The notes under the pieces: model-generated
The model's input: only the letters and a program-made list of their open reading frames with translations
What the model was told of the DNA's origin: nothing
Database searches by the model: none
Program-made: the position numbers and the translations under genes
Shown here: positions 1 to 11,608 of the stretch, one piece after another
How positions within the stretch are numbered: the stretch's first letter is position 1
Layout: each line of letters starts with the position of its first letter
Assembly (NCBI GenBank): GCA_963978545.1
Contig: OZ021722.1
Coordinates: forward strand, 806,001 to 870,000
Length of the DNA: 64,000 nucleotides
Direction of reading: 5' to 3'
Source: Linyphia triangularis
Lineage: Eukaryota > Arthropoda > Arachnida > Araneae > Linyphiidae

Positions 1-499
1 CACCAGGAGGCGCCACTGAAATAATGGAAAGATAAGTCAAGATTAATTTTTTATGCGCTAATATAAAAAAAAATCACTCCTTCGAAATTCGTTTTTATTA
101 TTCTTGTAATCTGAAACAAAATTTCAGTTCTCGGCACTTTGGATTATTAATGCACTAGCTAAATACCCGTGCTTCGCCACGAAATTTCACCATGTGCATT
201 ATTTTAGCCAGCTGTGAGGCTATGCGTTGCGGAAATCCGTCATTGGTGTATAGACCCCAATTTTTGGCGCATCACTCGTTCATCGCAACGCAAAATCGAG
301 CTCGCTTTGCTCGCTGAAAAAGTCATTGACACATAAGCACAGGCTTACTTAACTCATTGAAAGGTTCATTGCTACTTAAGCGTAAGGTCGCCTCACACAC
401 TAAAAATTAATTGCTACGTAAAGCCTTAATATTAGAAGTCCCTCCCTTGTCGAGAAACATAAAAAAATTCCCCGTTAAAAACTATAATACACCCCTTTA

Positions 500-1600
500 A
501 GAATATTTTAACACATGATGTTTGTAAAAAGCAAAATTTGAAAGTCAAAACTACTTATGCTGAAACTTTCAGAGCTCTAGGCCTATTAGAAGTCACTTTT
601 TGTGGAAATATTAATTAAAAATTCATTTAAAACAAATTAAAATTTTTACGTTCTTTTTGTCAAAAGTCCAATTAGAAGGCCAAAAATATTTGTGTTGAAA
701 ATTTCAGAAATGCAGCCCTATTAGAAATCGTTTTGTAAAATATTTATTAATTAAAAAATTAATCAAAAATGAATTAAAATAAAAATTTTAAATTCTGTTT
801 TTCAAAAATCCAATTTGAAGACCAAAACTACCTAAGTAGAAAATTTTAGAGATGTAGCCTTATTAGAAATCATTTTGTAAACTATTAATTAATTAAAAAA
901 ATTAATTAAAAAAGAACTAAATAAAAATTTTAAATTCTGTTTTTCAAAAGACCAATTAGAAGGCCGAAACTACTTACGTTGAAAATTTCAGAACTGTAGC
1001 CCTATTAAAAGTCGTTTTGTAATTTTTTTTTAATTAAGAAAATTAATTAAAAAATAACTAATTAAAATTTTAACATTCTGTTGTTTAAAAGTACAATTAG
1101 AAGGCTAAAACTACTTATGCTGAAAATTTCAGAGCTGTAGCCCTATTAGAAATCGTTTTGTAAAATATTTATTAATTAATTAAAAAAATTAATTAAAAAA
1201 GAACTAAATCAAAATTAAAAATTCTGTTTTTCAAAAGACCAATTAGAGGGCCGAAACTACTTATGTTGAAAATTTCAGAACTGTAGCTCTATTAAAAGTC
1301 GTTTTGTAATTTTTTTTTAATTAATTAAGAAAATTAATTTAAAAATAACTATATAAAATTTTAACGTTCTGTTTTTCAAAAGTCCAATTAGAAGGGTAAA
1401 ACTACTTATTTTGAAAATATCAGAGCTGTATCTCTATTTGAAGTCACTTTGTAAAAAATAAATTAATTAAAAAAGAACTAATTAAAATGTTAACATTTTG
1501 TTTGACATACATGAAATTAGAAAGCCAAAACTTCCTATGTTGAAAATTTCAGAGCTTTACTCCAATTTTAAGTAGATTTCTATAGATTTTCAGAGCCACA
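500..1600. repeat. Tandem repeat, about 140-bp unit, about eight diverged copies
   Basis: A block of the type AAACTACTTATG...GAAAATTTCAGA..TGTAG.CCTATTAGAAGTC recurs near 548, 682, 823, 964, 1107, 1252, 1400 and 1528, giving spacings of about 130-148 bp. An AT-only spacer of the TTAATTAAAAAATTAATT type lies between copies. The stretch is flanked on the left by sequence containing ACCCGTGCTTCGCCACG and on the right by a CAGACAGACAGA run. It may therefore be part of a larger transposable element. No open frame. Confidence 0.75.
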
Positions 1601-1769
1601 GACAGACAGATTGTTTTATTACTATAGATTAATAAAATTATTATTAATTCGTTATTAATATTCAATGTAACGTGGTATTAAATCGTTTTTGTATAAGAAA
1701 ATTATTTAAAAAAGTTTTTTAGGAAGTATCCGTATACATAAAAACTTTCCAATAATCATTTCATAACTA

Positions 1770-1775
1770 AATAAT

Positions 1776-1824
<49 letters not shown>

Positions 1825-1853
1825 CAATAATAATAAAAAAAAAAAAAAAAAAA
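1770..1853. repeat. AAT/ATA microsatellite followed by poly-A
   Basis: A run of ATA trinucleotides is followed by an uninterrupted A tract and a short GA tract. Low-complexity translations across it are artefacts of the repeat. Confidence 0.95.
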
Positions 1854-1950
1854 AGAGAGAGGGAGAAGGTATTGAAAATCGACTCAAAACTCTAAATTTC
1901 AGCAATCCAGAATGTGCAAATGAAATCTGCCTATTTATCAGCATGAGTGG

Positions 1951-2135
1951 TCGCCGCGCAGTGGTATAGTGGTTAGCGTAGAGCTCTGCAGTTCCTCTGT
2001 GTCCCGGTTCGAATCCGGGCAAAGTAAGAGCATGGTTGGGACGGAGGTCACCCTCCGTTTACACGCGCCCCCATTTTCGGGAGCCAACGTGTGAGGCCGC
2101 CCTCGCACACAAGATGCTGGGGCGGTTCCATCATT
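1951..2135 (+). mobile_element. tRNA-derived SINE, family 1
   Basis: The head looks like a tRNA gene with an internal pol III promoter: an A-box-like TGGTATAGTGGTTAGCG at about 1971 and a B box GGTTCGAATCC at 2006-2016. An unrelated GC-rich body of about 110 bp follows. The fused body indicates a SINE rather than a functional tRNA. Boundaries are approximate. Confidence 0.65.
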
Positions 2136-3024
2136 CATTACAATGCATTAGAAAAAGGGGTTTTGTTGCCTTAAACTGAGATTTTTCTGTTTTATTTGAC
2201 ACGCATCTTGGCTTGGGGAAGATATAATTTTTTTTTTTTTTGCATCAATTGGTAGCGTTCGATGACTAAGATAAAGAAGACATAAATAAAATAAAACATT
2301 ACTTGTAAACTCTTCATTTGAATCGTTTTCATTCTATAAGAAAAATACGGTTAGGAAAAATGTTGATGGCGGGCGACTCTCAAAGGCTTAATTAACCCTT
2401 TTGCCATTGTGAAATCGAGCTGAAATTTGGCAGATAGATTCGAAGTCAATGACAATTAATTCTCTCGAATTTGTAACGGTAACTGTCACTAAAAGGTCGC
2501 TTTAACGGAATACTAATAAATCTTTTTTCCGGAACCAATCGAGCTAGAATAGCATTTAATCGATCATTGAAGAATTTTTAATAAATGAATAATAAAAATG
2601 TTTTAATCGGCAAAAATAAAAGATTGAATGCATTTTGATATTCTGTTACTAATAAATATTTAATATAAATATTTATGAATAAATAGGAAACGAATAAATA
2701 TTTACCTGGAAATAAAAAAAATTAACAAATGTAATAATGACTTGAAAGTTTTCAATGAATTTCAATAATGTGTTTCAATACCGGAAAAACAGCCATTTTT
2801 TTTCCTTTTTAAATTAATAATTAAAATCTCAGAAAGGATTTTCTGCTCTGGAGGAATATCTGTTTTTTTTCCGCGGGGGTGGGTTTTAAAGAAAAATTGA
2901 GGGATTTTCGAGATTTGTAATTTTTTTTTTCTAGGTATTATCGAAAAAGTTAAGTACAGTTTTAGGAATTTTTGGGAGACACAAAACCCCTCTCATTAGT
3001 GAAAGAATCAGACACGAATCTTAC

Positions 3025-3201
3025 CGGCTTCCCTCTCGTCTCTGAATTGTGCCTTCTTGACCCACACCCACGCCACCACGATGACGATCACAATGATGAC
3101 GATAGATGCCGCCACCGGTACTATGAAGTGAAGCTTGAGGAAGTAAGGGGTGTCGCCCTGGGATCCGCCGCTCAACACGCCGCTCGGAGACAGCGCTTTG
3201 C
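3025..3201 (-). CDS. sDscam: sDscam constant exon: linker, transmembrane helix, start of cytoplasmic tail
   Basis: The exon is 177 bp, phase 1 at both ends, with acceptor TTTTTTCAG and donor GTAAGATT. It encodes a Gly/Ser-rich juxtamembrane linker of about 25 residues, then a strongly hydrophobic helix rich in Val/Ile (FIVPVAAS...VVAWVWV, roughly residues 27-49 of the exon). A basic stop-transfer pair KK and the start of the tail (AQFRDEREA) follow. This makes the product a type I membrane protein. It follows FN3 directly, with no further Ig or FN domain, as expected for a shortened Dscam. No following cytoplasmic exon was found in the remaining 3 kb. Confidence 0.93.
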
Positions 3202-3898
3202 CTGAAAAAAACACACACAAGGTCACTTGCAGAGGTCACGGGGTTGCCGTATTCTGGCAGGACATCGCCCGCTCAGGCACAACTCAATGCATATTACCTA
3301 TGAAATGATATTTCAGAAAGGAGAACCAATTTAAGAGGAAATCCTAGTGGGATCATTCCCGCTCTGTTATCAAGATTCTGATAAAGTTAATGTAGAAATT
3401 ACTTTGCTTAACCTTTAACTGCTGTAAGCGGTCTGACAGACCACAAGTCATTTTTTGTGGAATGTTTCCATCCCCTAAAATATCTCATCTTTGACTTTTA
3501 TATAAATTTTTCTAATACTATGTTTCTTAAACTTTAAATTGATGTTTACCAATTTATTTGACGCAATATAGACGCTATTTTCGAATGCTTATTTTTTGGC
3601 ATTTCATGAAGCGATCGAAATGAGGTACCAAATGTTTTCTACAAAGTCAGAAGAAAGCGAATGATCCTTTACTAGAAGTTCCACTTAAATGTGAAATCCA
3701 CAAACGAAAACATATAAACACCGAATACAAATAAACGTATAGCATATGAAGGGGAAAAAAACACTTTCGTCCACTTATTTAAAATAATTGAGTCTTCAGT
3801 TAGTCGTCAATGAGGTTGACTTATCGAACGGTTTTGGGAAAAACAACGCGAGTTCAAAAAAAATTAGCTACAAAAGAAGTAATACGCTCTATCTAGAC

Positions 3899-4600
3899 CA
3901 GCGTTCGCCATTAACTTTTAGAGGCGGGCCATATCACTAATGTTTGAGCTTTTCGCTGGCCGGATACACCAATATATGTATTTTTATTATCAATTTCACA
4001 ATGCGTAGTCTTTCTAAACACTGAAGGAAAAAAAAATGATTTTTTAATCCTAATCAAATTGCAATTGATATTTGATTCTTTTTTTTAATAATTTAAAAGT
4101 AATAATTTTCATTATTATTAAATTAAATTCTAAAAGTGTGTCTTTTCTAGAAGTGAAGTCTTTGGTTCCAACGTGACAAATAAACTTGACCTAACTTTTA
4201 ATATAACTATTTAAAGTGTACTTCCAGATTATTCTGCTTTCGTTTGTAGTCAACATAAATTGTGAGACGATGCCGGTTGAAATCGTTCAGTTTATTTTGT
4301 GATAAGAGTCGATGTCTGTCGCAGTATTTCTTTTACAGCCAATCTTAATAAATAGTCCAAATGAGATTCAGTTATTCCTGTATTTACTCTTTATGAAAAC
4401 CATCTTTCTGAAAGACACGTAGTGAAGAACTCTGTTCTACATACTTAACACAAACTATAATATTTCGGGAAAATTACAATTAGGTAAAAAAAAAGTTCAT
4501 CCAGTGATTTAAATTTTTTTTTTTTAATCTTCTGTACTATTGGCGGGCCGCAGAAATATCCGTTGCGGGCCAAATCCGGCTCGCGTAGTGGCTGACGCTG
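3899..4600. mobile_element. hAT-type non-autonomous element, copy 1
   Basis: The 702-bp element starts CAGCGTTCGCCA and ends with the inverted form TGGCTGACGCTG. It is flanked by a perfect 8-bp target duplication ATCTAGAC (3891-3898 and 4601-4608), the hAT signature. No transposase frame is visible. A second copy in opposite orientation lies at 37730-38443. Confidence 0.8.
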
Positions 4601-5186
4601 ATCTAGACGAACACTGAGACATTTCCCCCCCCCCCCCCCACGAATAGAATCTCGTGGGTTAAAGTTGTTTTTTCCTTGGACCAAGTTGTTTTACCTTTGT
4701 CACCAGGGCTTAAATTTCCACAAGCAGACGAGGTAAATGAAAACCTTAATTATTAATGTTGTGATCATTTCAAACTGCAATAATAACGATTCATACCAAA
4801 TTGGTCAGCAAGTTGCCACATTATTAAAAACATTGTATTAAAGTACCAAATCAACGAGATTCTGAGTGTTAATAGAGTTGTGATAAAGCGTTTATAGTTA
4901 GAGAGACTCAACTTGATTCACATTTGCTCGTAAAAGAGCCCCAATTGTCATTACAATCCCATAGCGTAACGGCTTACCGAACACCGACTGCTATTTTACG
5001 TATTATTTCAGAATTTACTGCTATTTTGCGAAGAAAATTTAACGAAAAAAAATTATCATTTGATAATTCAATCAGAATAATAAGACCTTTTGAATGGACG
5101 GCTTGAGTGGACAGGATTTCTCATTTGAACAATCCTTAATTCTGAGGTCATAATATTCTTTTCACAGTGCCTTATTTAGATGAGTG

Positions 5187-5364
5187 GTTGGTTGTATTCA
5201 GATTATCTGGCGCCGTCAGCAACACGAGGGCTATAATGCGCCGAAACATTCGTCATTAGACAAGCCAACATACATTTACAGACACCCATGCCTAACACGG
5301 GATTCGAACCGGCAACCTCGCGGTCTACAGGCTAGCACGCTAACCACTATACCGTTAGGTCTGC
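5187..5364 (-). mobile_element. tRNA-derived SINE, family 2, copy 1
   Basis: Read on the minus strand it has a tRNA-like head (ACGGTATAGTGGTTAGCG A box, CCGGTTCGAATCCC B box) and a body ending near CTGAATACAACCAACC. It is flanked by a perfect 14-bp target duplication TATTTAGATGAGTG (5173-5186 and 5365-5378), which fixes both ends and suggests a fairly recent insertion. Confidence 0.85.
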
Positions 5365-8039
5365 TATTTAGATGAGTGAGCTCTAGGCAAATGATAAAAA
5401 ATCACTAGTGCACACAAAAATAATGTTTTTCCATTATTTCAAAAAGCATAACAGTTTCTCTTCTCAAAAATGTTCAATAGAGTTACAGTGCAGAGCATGA
5501 ATATTACACTACAGAAGGAGAAGAATTTCTTAAGTTTCTGCTCTATTCTAGTTGAAATTTAAGCATTTTTGTCGTACTTAATTACTGTAGCGCAAATAAT
5601 TTTGAAGTTATCAGAAAACAAGTTTCGTTCTGTGATGCTCTACAAAAACTTGTAAGTTGAGCACCACCTGTCTTAACTCATTAACCAGTCTTAGAAACTA
5701 GTATATATATATTTTTTATTTCCTCCGTTCGCTTTCAGTCTAACCGGTAACCCTTTCATCCTTTTCCTCCGACGTCATGGAGTGACGTCAACCGTGACGA
5801 GATATGTGGACACTTTTTTTTCTTCTCCGAAGAGTAGAGAGTATTTGTGTGTCATCATGAGGTCATCTTGTTATCAGGAAGAGACCTCGTTTTCTTTTCT
5901 TGCACTGCTCACATCAAATAACGTAAATACAACATTAAAAACAAGCTTTGTTCAGGAAAAACTTTGTTGTTGAGCAGACACAACGTGTTACGAATGTTTC
6001 TCAGAGAAAATGATGTTGCAGAATAAACACTATTATTTATTCTCTCTTCAGAGGCTCACAAAATGTATTCGAATGAAATCACTGTCAAGCTTCACTAAAA
6101 ACAACTTCGAAAATTCCCGCGCACAATAAAAGTAAACACAGCTTCTTTTCGATCGACATCCGAAGTTAAACTGATCCACGCCTCGGTCTAATTTTATAAT
6201 CTCAAAATATCCACTCAACCGGTCATGGAAACATCTTTAAATTTCCCGATTGCTTTGGATGTTGCCACATTTTTCCTAACCTGTATTATCGCTGTTAAAT
6301 AATAAAATATAACTCTAAAATAAATACGTCACTATTTGCATTTATATACAGAAAATGTGCGTAACAATAGGAATATTACTGGAAACAGAATCCATTCATT
6401 ATTAAGAAAAACTAGAAATTAGTAAGTAATACACCCCACGAAATATTTATTAGAAATTCAATTTTTCTTTTAATATTGTGCAAATGAAAATTAATGAAAT
6501 GGTAAAGAAATATGTTTGTTATTTACAATTCCTCAGACTTACAAAAAAATAAAATATTATTAAATATTGTTTTTGAAAGGTTCTTTCACACTTTTATAAG
6601 TTTTGTCGAATAACATTTTGGAATATGTCGCAGAAGAAATTTATTTATACTATCGAAAAAATAAAAGGAGAAAAACAAAACATTAAAAAATAGGAGCTAA
6701 AAATACAATTATTTCAAACACTTATGAGTAAAAATACAAAGCTTAAATATTGAAAAAGAAATTAATAAAGAGAAATACAATTGATACATTATTTTTTCAG
6801 ATGAGACAGTGACATACCCAACAAATCACTATTATTGGAAAATTTTATACAAATTATAAAAGTGCATAAGGATATATTTACCGTATAACTTTTACTATTG
6901 TAAGGTAAATTAAAAAAAGGTTTATTTTATGTAAAAATATCGATTTGGTACAGGAAATTACATCGAAACAAACAATCAAATTATTCATCAGTTTTTAAAA
7001 GAAAATGGAATATATATTTTTGTACTTTTTGAAAGAAAAACTTCTTAGCGTTATTTGTGCATTAATAATTTCAGTTATTGTAACGGTGGGATTCCAGAAT
7101 AATTAAGAAAGTATTAAAAATGAATCTTTGTGGTTTAGTACCTAAATATTCTTCGAGTAATTGACTGACATTATTTGAAACATAACGAAGAAAATTCTCT
7201 GGATGACGACATTTTCACTCTTTCTTCTAGTAAACATATTATACTTGCAAAATTATGACGAATCCAGTAGTTACGTTTTTATTTTGTATAAAGTTAGTTT
7301 GTGGAAAAAATACATGGAAAAATAATTAGTTTAATTTGGTCAAATACACATTTATAAGCCACCGACGTACGTCCCGTGCATCGTTGTTACAAGAGGCATA
7401 TTTGAAATTATTTTTCCATGTGCCACAGACTAATTTTGCATAAAAAAACAAAACATAATTACTGGATTCATCAGAATTTTAAAATTATAATCAATTTACG
7501 AGACGAGAGAAAATGTCCCGTGCGTGAGAATGGACAGTTCCCGCATTTTTTTAAAAAAATTATTTTTATTCAATTCTAAATGTTTCGAAAAGGCCATAAA
7601 CGCAAAAATGTCTACTCAGTGTCTTTTTTTTTTTTTTTTTTTTTAAATTTATAACCTAAGTTTGCCTGTTAGATTTTGGTGGAAAAACGATGCATTCAGA
7701 TCAAATCGAATGTGACGTCACTTCATCTGAAGCAACTTGGATCGAAACGCAGCAGCGAAAACCAGTTTTGCGAGTTTCTCGCAAATCGCTCCAACCGGTA
7801 CGGCAACTGTCCCCCCAAACACAAACCAACTGTTTGGTAGAAACTAGGGATGGAACGGATGTGAGTTTTGCCGGATACCGGATTTCGGATATCCGGGGTA
7901 CCATGTCTACCGGATACGGATATCCGAAACGGATTTCACCGGATATCCGGCCGGATATTCGGTCTATATACTAAAAACGATATTTATACGATATGCTATA
8001 CGAAAAAAATGGTCATGATATGAAGTATCAAGTAAATTA

Positions 8040-8300
8040 TAATTAGTGATTAGCGCACCGCACTGTATGCCACAGGTCCATGGTTTGATTCGCGAACTGG
8101 GAAAGGTTGACTTAGCTGTTTATACCTGAAAGAAATAAACTGAGGAGGACCATGCATGCTTGGGATCTAAACACTGGGGTTCGGGGTCAGAATGACCATC
8201 TGACCGGAACATCTGCTATGTGACACACAAATGCCACAGTCAAGAAAGCTGAGCTGGGCCCAGCAGACCTTGGTCCACACGGGCTGTCACGCCACTGAGT
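8040..8300 (+). mobile_element. tRNA-derived SINE, family 3, inside the hAT element
   Basis: The A-box-like TTAGCGCACCGCAC and B-box-like GGTTTGATTCGC are followed by a body of about 200 bp. The same head is present in the second hAT copy (from about 35210), so the insertion predates at least one hAT transposition. Right boundary is approximate. Confidence 0.6.
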
Positions 8301-8599
8301 TAATTTTTTTTATTTAAACTTTAGTTGATGAAACGATGTTTTAGTGATGCCAATACCTACACTTGCTGAACAATTTTGAAACTTCATCACCATTTTGTTT
8401 GTGTGTTACTTAAAATTGTACCAAACATTCTGCAATGTGATGAAAATATTTCAGAAATACGTTTGTAAATTGTTACTCAACTTCTTCTTACCTTGTATCA
8501 TGTAATGTAAACATAAGATAATCTTCCTCAAGTCTGCATAAATATCCTATATAGCTTTTACCCGAAAAACACACAGCAAGGTGATAACAAACAAAATTA

Positions 8600-8943
8600 G
8601 AACTTACATATTTTTGTGGTTAAGGCTTTTGCTTTAGGATCATCTAAACTCCACAATTCTGGTACATATATTGTCGATTCCAATGTTGTCTGCGTGCATT
8701 TCTTGTTTTGATGAATTGTTTTTTCTTGTTCATCACTATTTGATGCATTTAGTGAGTCTTTTAAGCTTCGGTGAATTTCCTTATGCACACTCATTAAATG
8801 GTTCCATAAAAGGGTTTTGTGGAAAAGGATTTTGAGCTTTTGCCGCGCACAATATATTTTTTAAACGATTCTGTGGAGCAAGTAACACATAGGGCTTTGC
8901 TTTCGTCATTTCCATTAATTTTAAAATACTTCGAAATGGGTGA
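8600..8943 (-). pseudogene. hAT transposase N-terminal fragment (BED zinc finger), frameshifted
   Basis: Minus-strand translation gives a Cys pair (CVTC) about 11 residues after FKINGNDESK. After a frameshift near 8795-8810 it reads LLWNHLMSVH. The C-x2-C and H-x4-H spacing fits a BED-type zinc finger, the DNA-binding domain at the N terminus of many hAT transposases. The rest of the transposase is not recognisable. Confidence 0.6.
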
Positions 8944-10211
8944 CTTTAAATGAACCGTTATTAAAAATTATAAATTGGATTGTAATTGGAGAAAACTATG
9001 ATTCAAGACATTCTAGAGAGCTAAATATAATTCCACATTGTGGCGCTGTGTTAAAGACCTAAAAATTACAATACTTCATTTTACGTCAGAAAAAATATAC
9101 CAGCTTTCAACTTCTGCCAATGAAAAATCAGAAATTAGACCATACCATTCACATCATAAAGGGGTAGGGTATTATCGTCGATAGAACAAAAAAAAAAAAA
9201 AAAAAAACATTGGGGAGTGCGCATTGGCTATTTATTGCTTTTTACTCGCTAGCAAATGTCAGAAAAAAAGGAGGAAGTGGGAAGACTTATGTTATGGAAA
9301 AAAAGTACTATTTATTAGTATTTCGGTTCGTGTTTTACGGAGAGGCATTCAAATATAACATCTGGAATTAATCAGATCATAAACTTGGAATGAAAAGAAC
9401 ATATTGCAAAACACGTATGAAGGATGTGTATGGAAAAAGATTGGAGGAATCGTTTATGCTTATCAACTCGGCGCCAATAATACGGTGCCTCTTTCTTCGA
9501 ATTCAAACTAAATGCACCTGCATCTTCTAGCTCATCTCTGAAGTTAGGGATATGCGAAAGCATAGTTCTCACGAAGGAACTTTTTCGTTTTCGAACTTGA
9601 CAGCAATTTATGTCCAAGAAAAAAAAAATTAAAAAAAAGTGTAGGATGCGGTGTACCCTTTGTCCGAAAAAGATCATTATTTTTTGAAAAAAATTATTTC
9701 TTGTTGATACCTGGTGGCCGGATATATATCCGGATATCCGAATGAAATTATCGGATGTCCGGTATTTCAAATCGGATATCCGACGGGGTTTCGGATATTG
9801 AAAAATCAGCCGGATATGCCGGATATCGGATATTTGCCGGATATCCGTTCCATCCCTAGTAGAAACCTCTCGATAACCATAAAGAGGAGCGAAGGATTGC
9901 GTTACCGAACGGAAGGATGTCGTGACGTCACAGCTAATAGGGGAGCGTTTTGATCGGACAGAGTTTTGGAGCATTTTCTTTTCTTAATATTTAAATAACT
10001 AATTTTTTTAAAAAGAACTTCCGTTTAAATATTTGGAATTAGAAAGAAACTCTTCATAAATACAAACTAATTTTATTCGTTTTTAAAAATATGAGGGAAT
10101 TGTCCATGGCCCGTATATGTTTCAAATAATGTCATCAAAAAATATAAGAGACTAAGCTACAAAGATTAGATTTTTAGTATGCTCTTAATTATCCAGTAAA
10201 GGGCCTTTTAC

Positions 10212-10394
10212 CTTCGGTGAGCAGCGTGAGTGTGTCGCTGGGATCCGAGACGCCGGATTCCGAGTATGCCGTCAGATAGACCTGGTACTTGGTTCCGCTC
10301 TCCAGTGACGTCAGACGAAAGCGCTTGTCTTTCGAAGGGACGTGGACGCTGTGCCAACTGCCCTCGGCACCAGGACGGTAGTACACCATGTAGT
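10212..10394 (-). CDS. sDscam: sDscam constant exon: FN3, second half
   Basis: The exon is 183 bp, phase 1/1. It supplies the C, C', E, F and G strands of the third fibronectin type III domain: YMVYYRPG, then the L-x-SGTKYQVYLTAYSESG signature of FNIII E-F strands with the conserved Tyr, ending TLTLLTE. Acceptor is TATTTCAG and donor is GTAAAAGG. It joins the preceding exon with a split His codon and continues into the linker/transmembrane exon. Confidence 0.93.
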
Positions 10395-11506
10395 CTGAAA
10401 TACACATCCATTAGCACAGTCTCTCTTTTAAAATAATAATCGAGAGGAAAATTGAACCAACCCATATTAAAAACAACTTTGAAATAGTTAAAAACAATTT
10501 TATCCTATTACCTCGTTTATTTAGATCATTTAACCCTTTGCACTCCAGTGGCGCCTCTCAGGCGCCACACGATTGGATGCCAAACCACGAGAGGACCATT
10601 AGGTGTGATGCGGAAATTCGATGCAAGGCCAATGACTGTGTTTAGTTTCTATGAAGCAAATCCATAAACACCAGCCGAACCTAAAATGTCTCGAGTTGCT
10701 GATTCCTCCGCGCGAAAAAGGCCTGGAGTGCAAAGGGTTAAAGTATGTTTTGAATTTTTCAGGTTTTTCTGGAAATTATTTTTAAGATTATTTAAAAAGT
10801 ATTAAGTGGAACCATAATTGCAATTCATTAGCAAAAAAAGAAAAGAAAAGGAAAAAAAAACAAAAAAAAAACATAAATGTGTGTTGGCACATTTTCTTAC
10901 CAAAACCTTCGTTAATGGGTTAAGGTTGTCATATTGCTCAGAAGTTTCTTCAATATAATTTTTCATATGTAAAATATTTTTTATTCTAAATTGTAACGAA
11001 CGAACGAGTTTGCAACCCTAATGAGTTTTGAACTGGACAATTCAATATAAAGTTGCGTTTGTACGATGCGTTGAATCGATAGAACGGAGATCACGTGACC
11101 ACCCCACTTAGGCTTCTGCTCTTGGACCGACTCGCGCTACAAATTTTCGGATTAGTGATCAATCGTAATATTAAGATCATTCCTATGTCCCAATTTTCGA
11201 TCCCAGTGCATTTCAAAACTACTTTCTCTAATCACCTTCACACTCATTGGAGTAGGTACGAAAGTGAAATGACTTAAATTAAAAATTCGAAAATAGCGCT
11301 TAATATATTTTATTTTAAAGAAAAAAAATTTATGAAAGCGAAAGATTATTGCAGGTGGAACCACTGCATAAGGATTCCAAGTGTAAAATATATTAGGTGC
11401 TATTTTCGAATTTTTATGTCTATTCGGGTGAAGTGATCGCTTTCGTACTAAATGTCAAGACTAAATGCAGTGAGCTCGAAGACAGTAACATAGGTGAGTA
11501 ACTCAC
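10395..11506 (-). other. sDscam: Intron within FN3
   Basis: Holds the piggyBac-type MITE copy 1 (10534-10737) and a partial, diverged fold-back repeat at about 11150-11450, related to those at 24429-24786 and 44487-44859. Nothing coding. Confidence 0.6.
10534..10737. mobile_element. piggyBac-type MITE, copy 1
   Basis: A 204-bp element flanked by TTAA on both sides (10530-10533 and 10738-10741), with terminal inverted repeats CCCTTTGCACTCCAG. TTAA targets with CCC-starting ends are typical of piggyBac-like elements. It differs from the copy at 41288-41491 at about one position, which implies recent activity. No coding capacity. Confidence 0.88.
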
Positions 11507-11608
11507 GTGTGAAGACGTTGTCTGGGAGGTCCCTGGGATGTTCCCACTCCAACAGTGCCGAAGTGTCACTGGTCTCACTCACGTACAGGTGCGGAGGCTT
11601 AAGGCTGT
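11507..11608 (-). CDS. sDscam: sDscam constant exon: FN3, first half
   Basis: The exon is 102 bp, phase 1/1, with acceptor TTGTTTTCAG and donor GTGAGTTAC. It encodes the A and B strands of the third FNIII domain: KPPHLYVSETSDTSALLEW with the conserved B-strand Trp, then EHPRDLPDNVFT. It follows FN2 after a split Asp codon. Confidence 0.92.

Larger units (their letters stand above)
1..3024 (-). other. sDscam: Intron 3' of the transmembrane exon (incomplete)
   Basis: This is intron DNA between the transmembrane exon and a cytoplasmic exon outside the window. It holds a diverged tandem repeat of about 140 bp (about 500-1600), an AAT microsatellite with poly-A (about 1770-1853) and a tRNA-derived SINE (1951-2135). 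A diverged unit at about 2379-2560 has a relative at about 15740-15900; both share a CTGTCACTAAAAGGTCGCTT core. No coding exon was recognised. Confidence 0.6.
7845..9858 (-). mobile_element. hAT-family DNA transposon, decayed, carrying a nested SINE
   Basis: The 2014-bp element has terminal inverted repeats TAGGGATGGAACGGAT, a sub-terminal palindromic GGATATCC cluster and an 8-bp target duplication GTAGAAAC (7837-7844 and 9859-9866). On the minus strand it keeps a decayed BED zinc finger (8600-8943). A tRNA-like SINE head sits at 8040-8300. Copy 2 (35012-35677) is a deletion derivative that still carries part of that SINE. Confidence 0.85.
3202..10211 (-). other. sDscam: Intron between FN3 second exon and transmembrane exon
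   Basis: A 7.0-kb intron. It contains a hAT MITE (3899-4600), a SINE (5187-5364) and a decayed hAT element (7845-9858). Around the latter lies an older repeat (about 7200-7840 and 9867-10140) that has a relative at about 29100-29950. A stretch at about 5980-6295 resembles, in reverse, the stretch at 14511-14873 and may be a weak solo LTR. The rest is AT-rich with nothing recognisable. Confidence 0.6.

Noticed and set aside
1957..2035. tRNA gene
   Set aside because: A and B boxes are present but are fused to a repetitive body; better explained as a SINE head. The same applies near 5300, 8050, 12300, 47620 and 52190.
9372..9974. 200-codon minus-strand open frame
   Set aside because: It runs across the right half and inverted terminus of the hAT element into flanking DNA, is low complexity in places and shows no domain.
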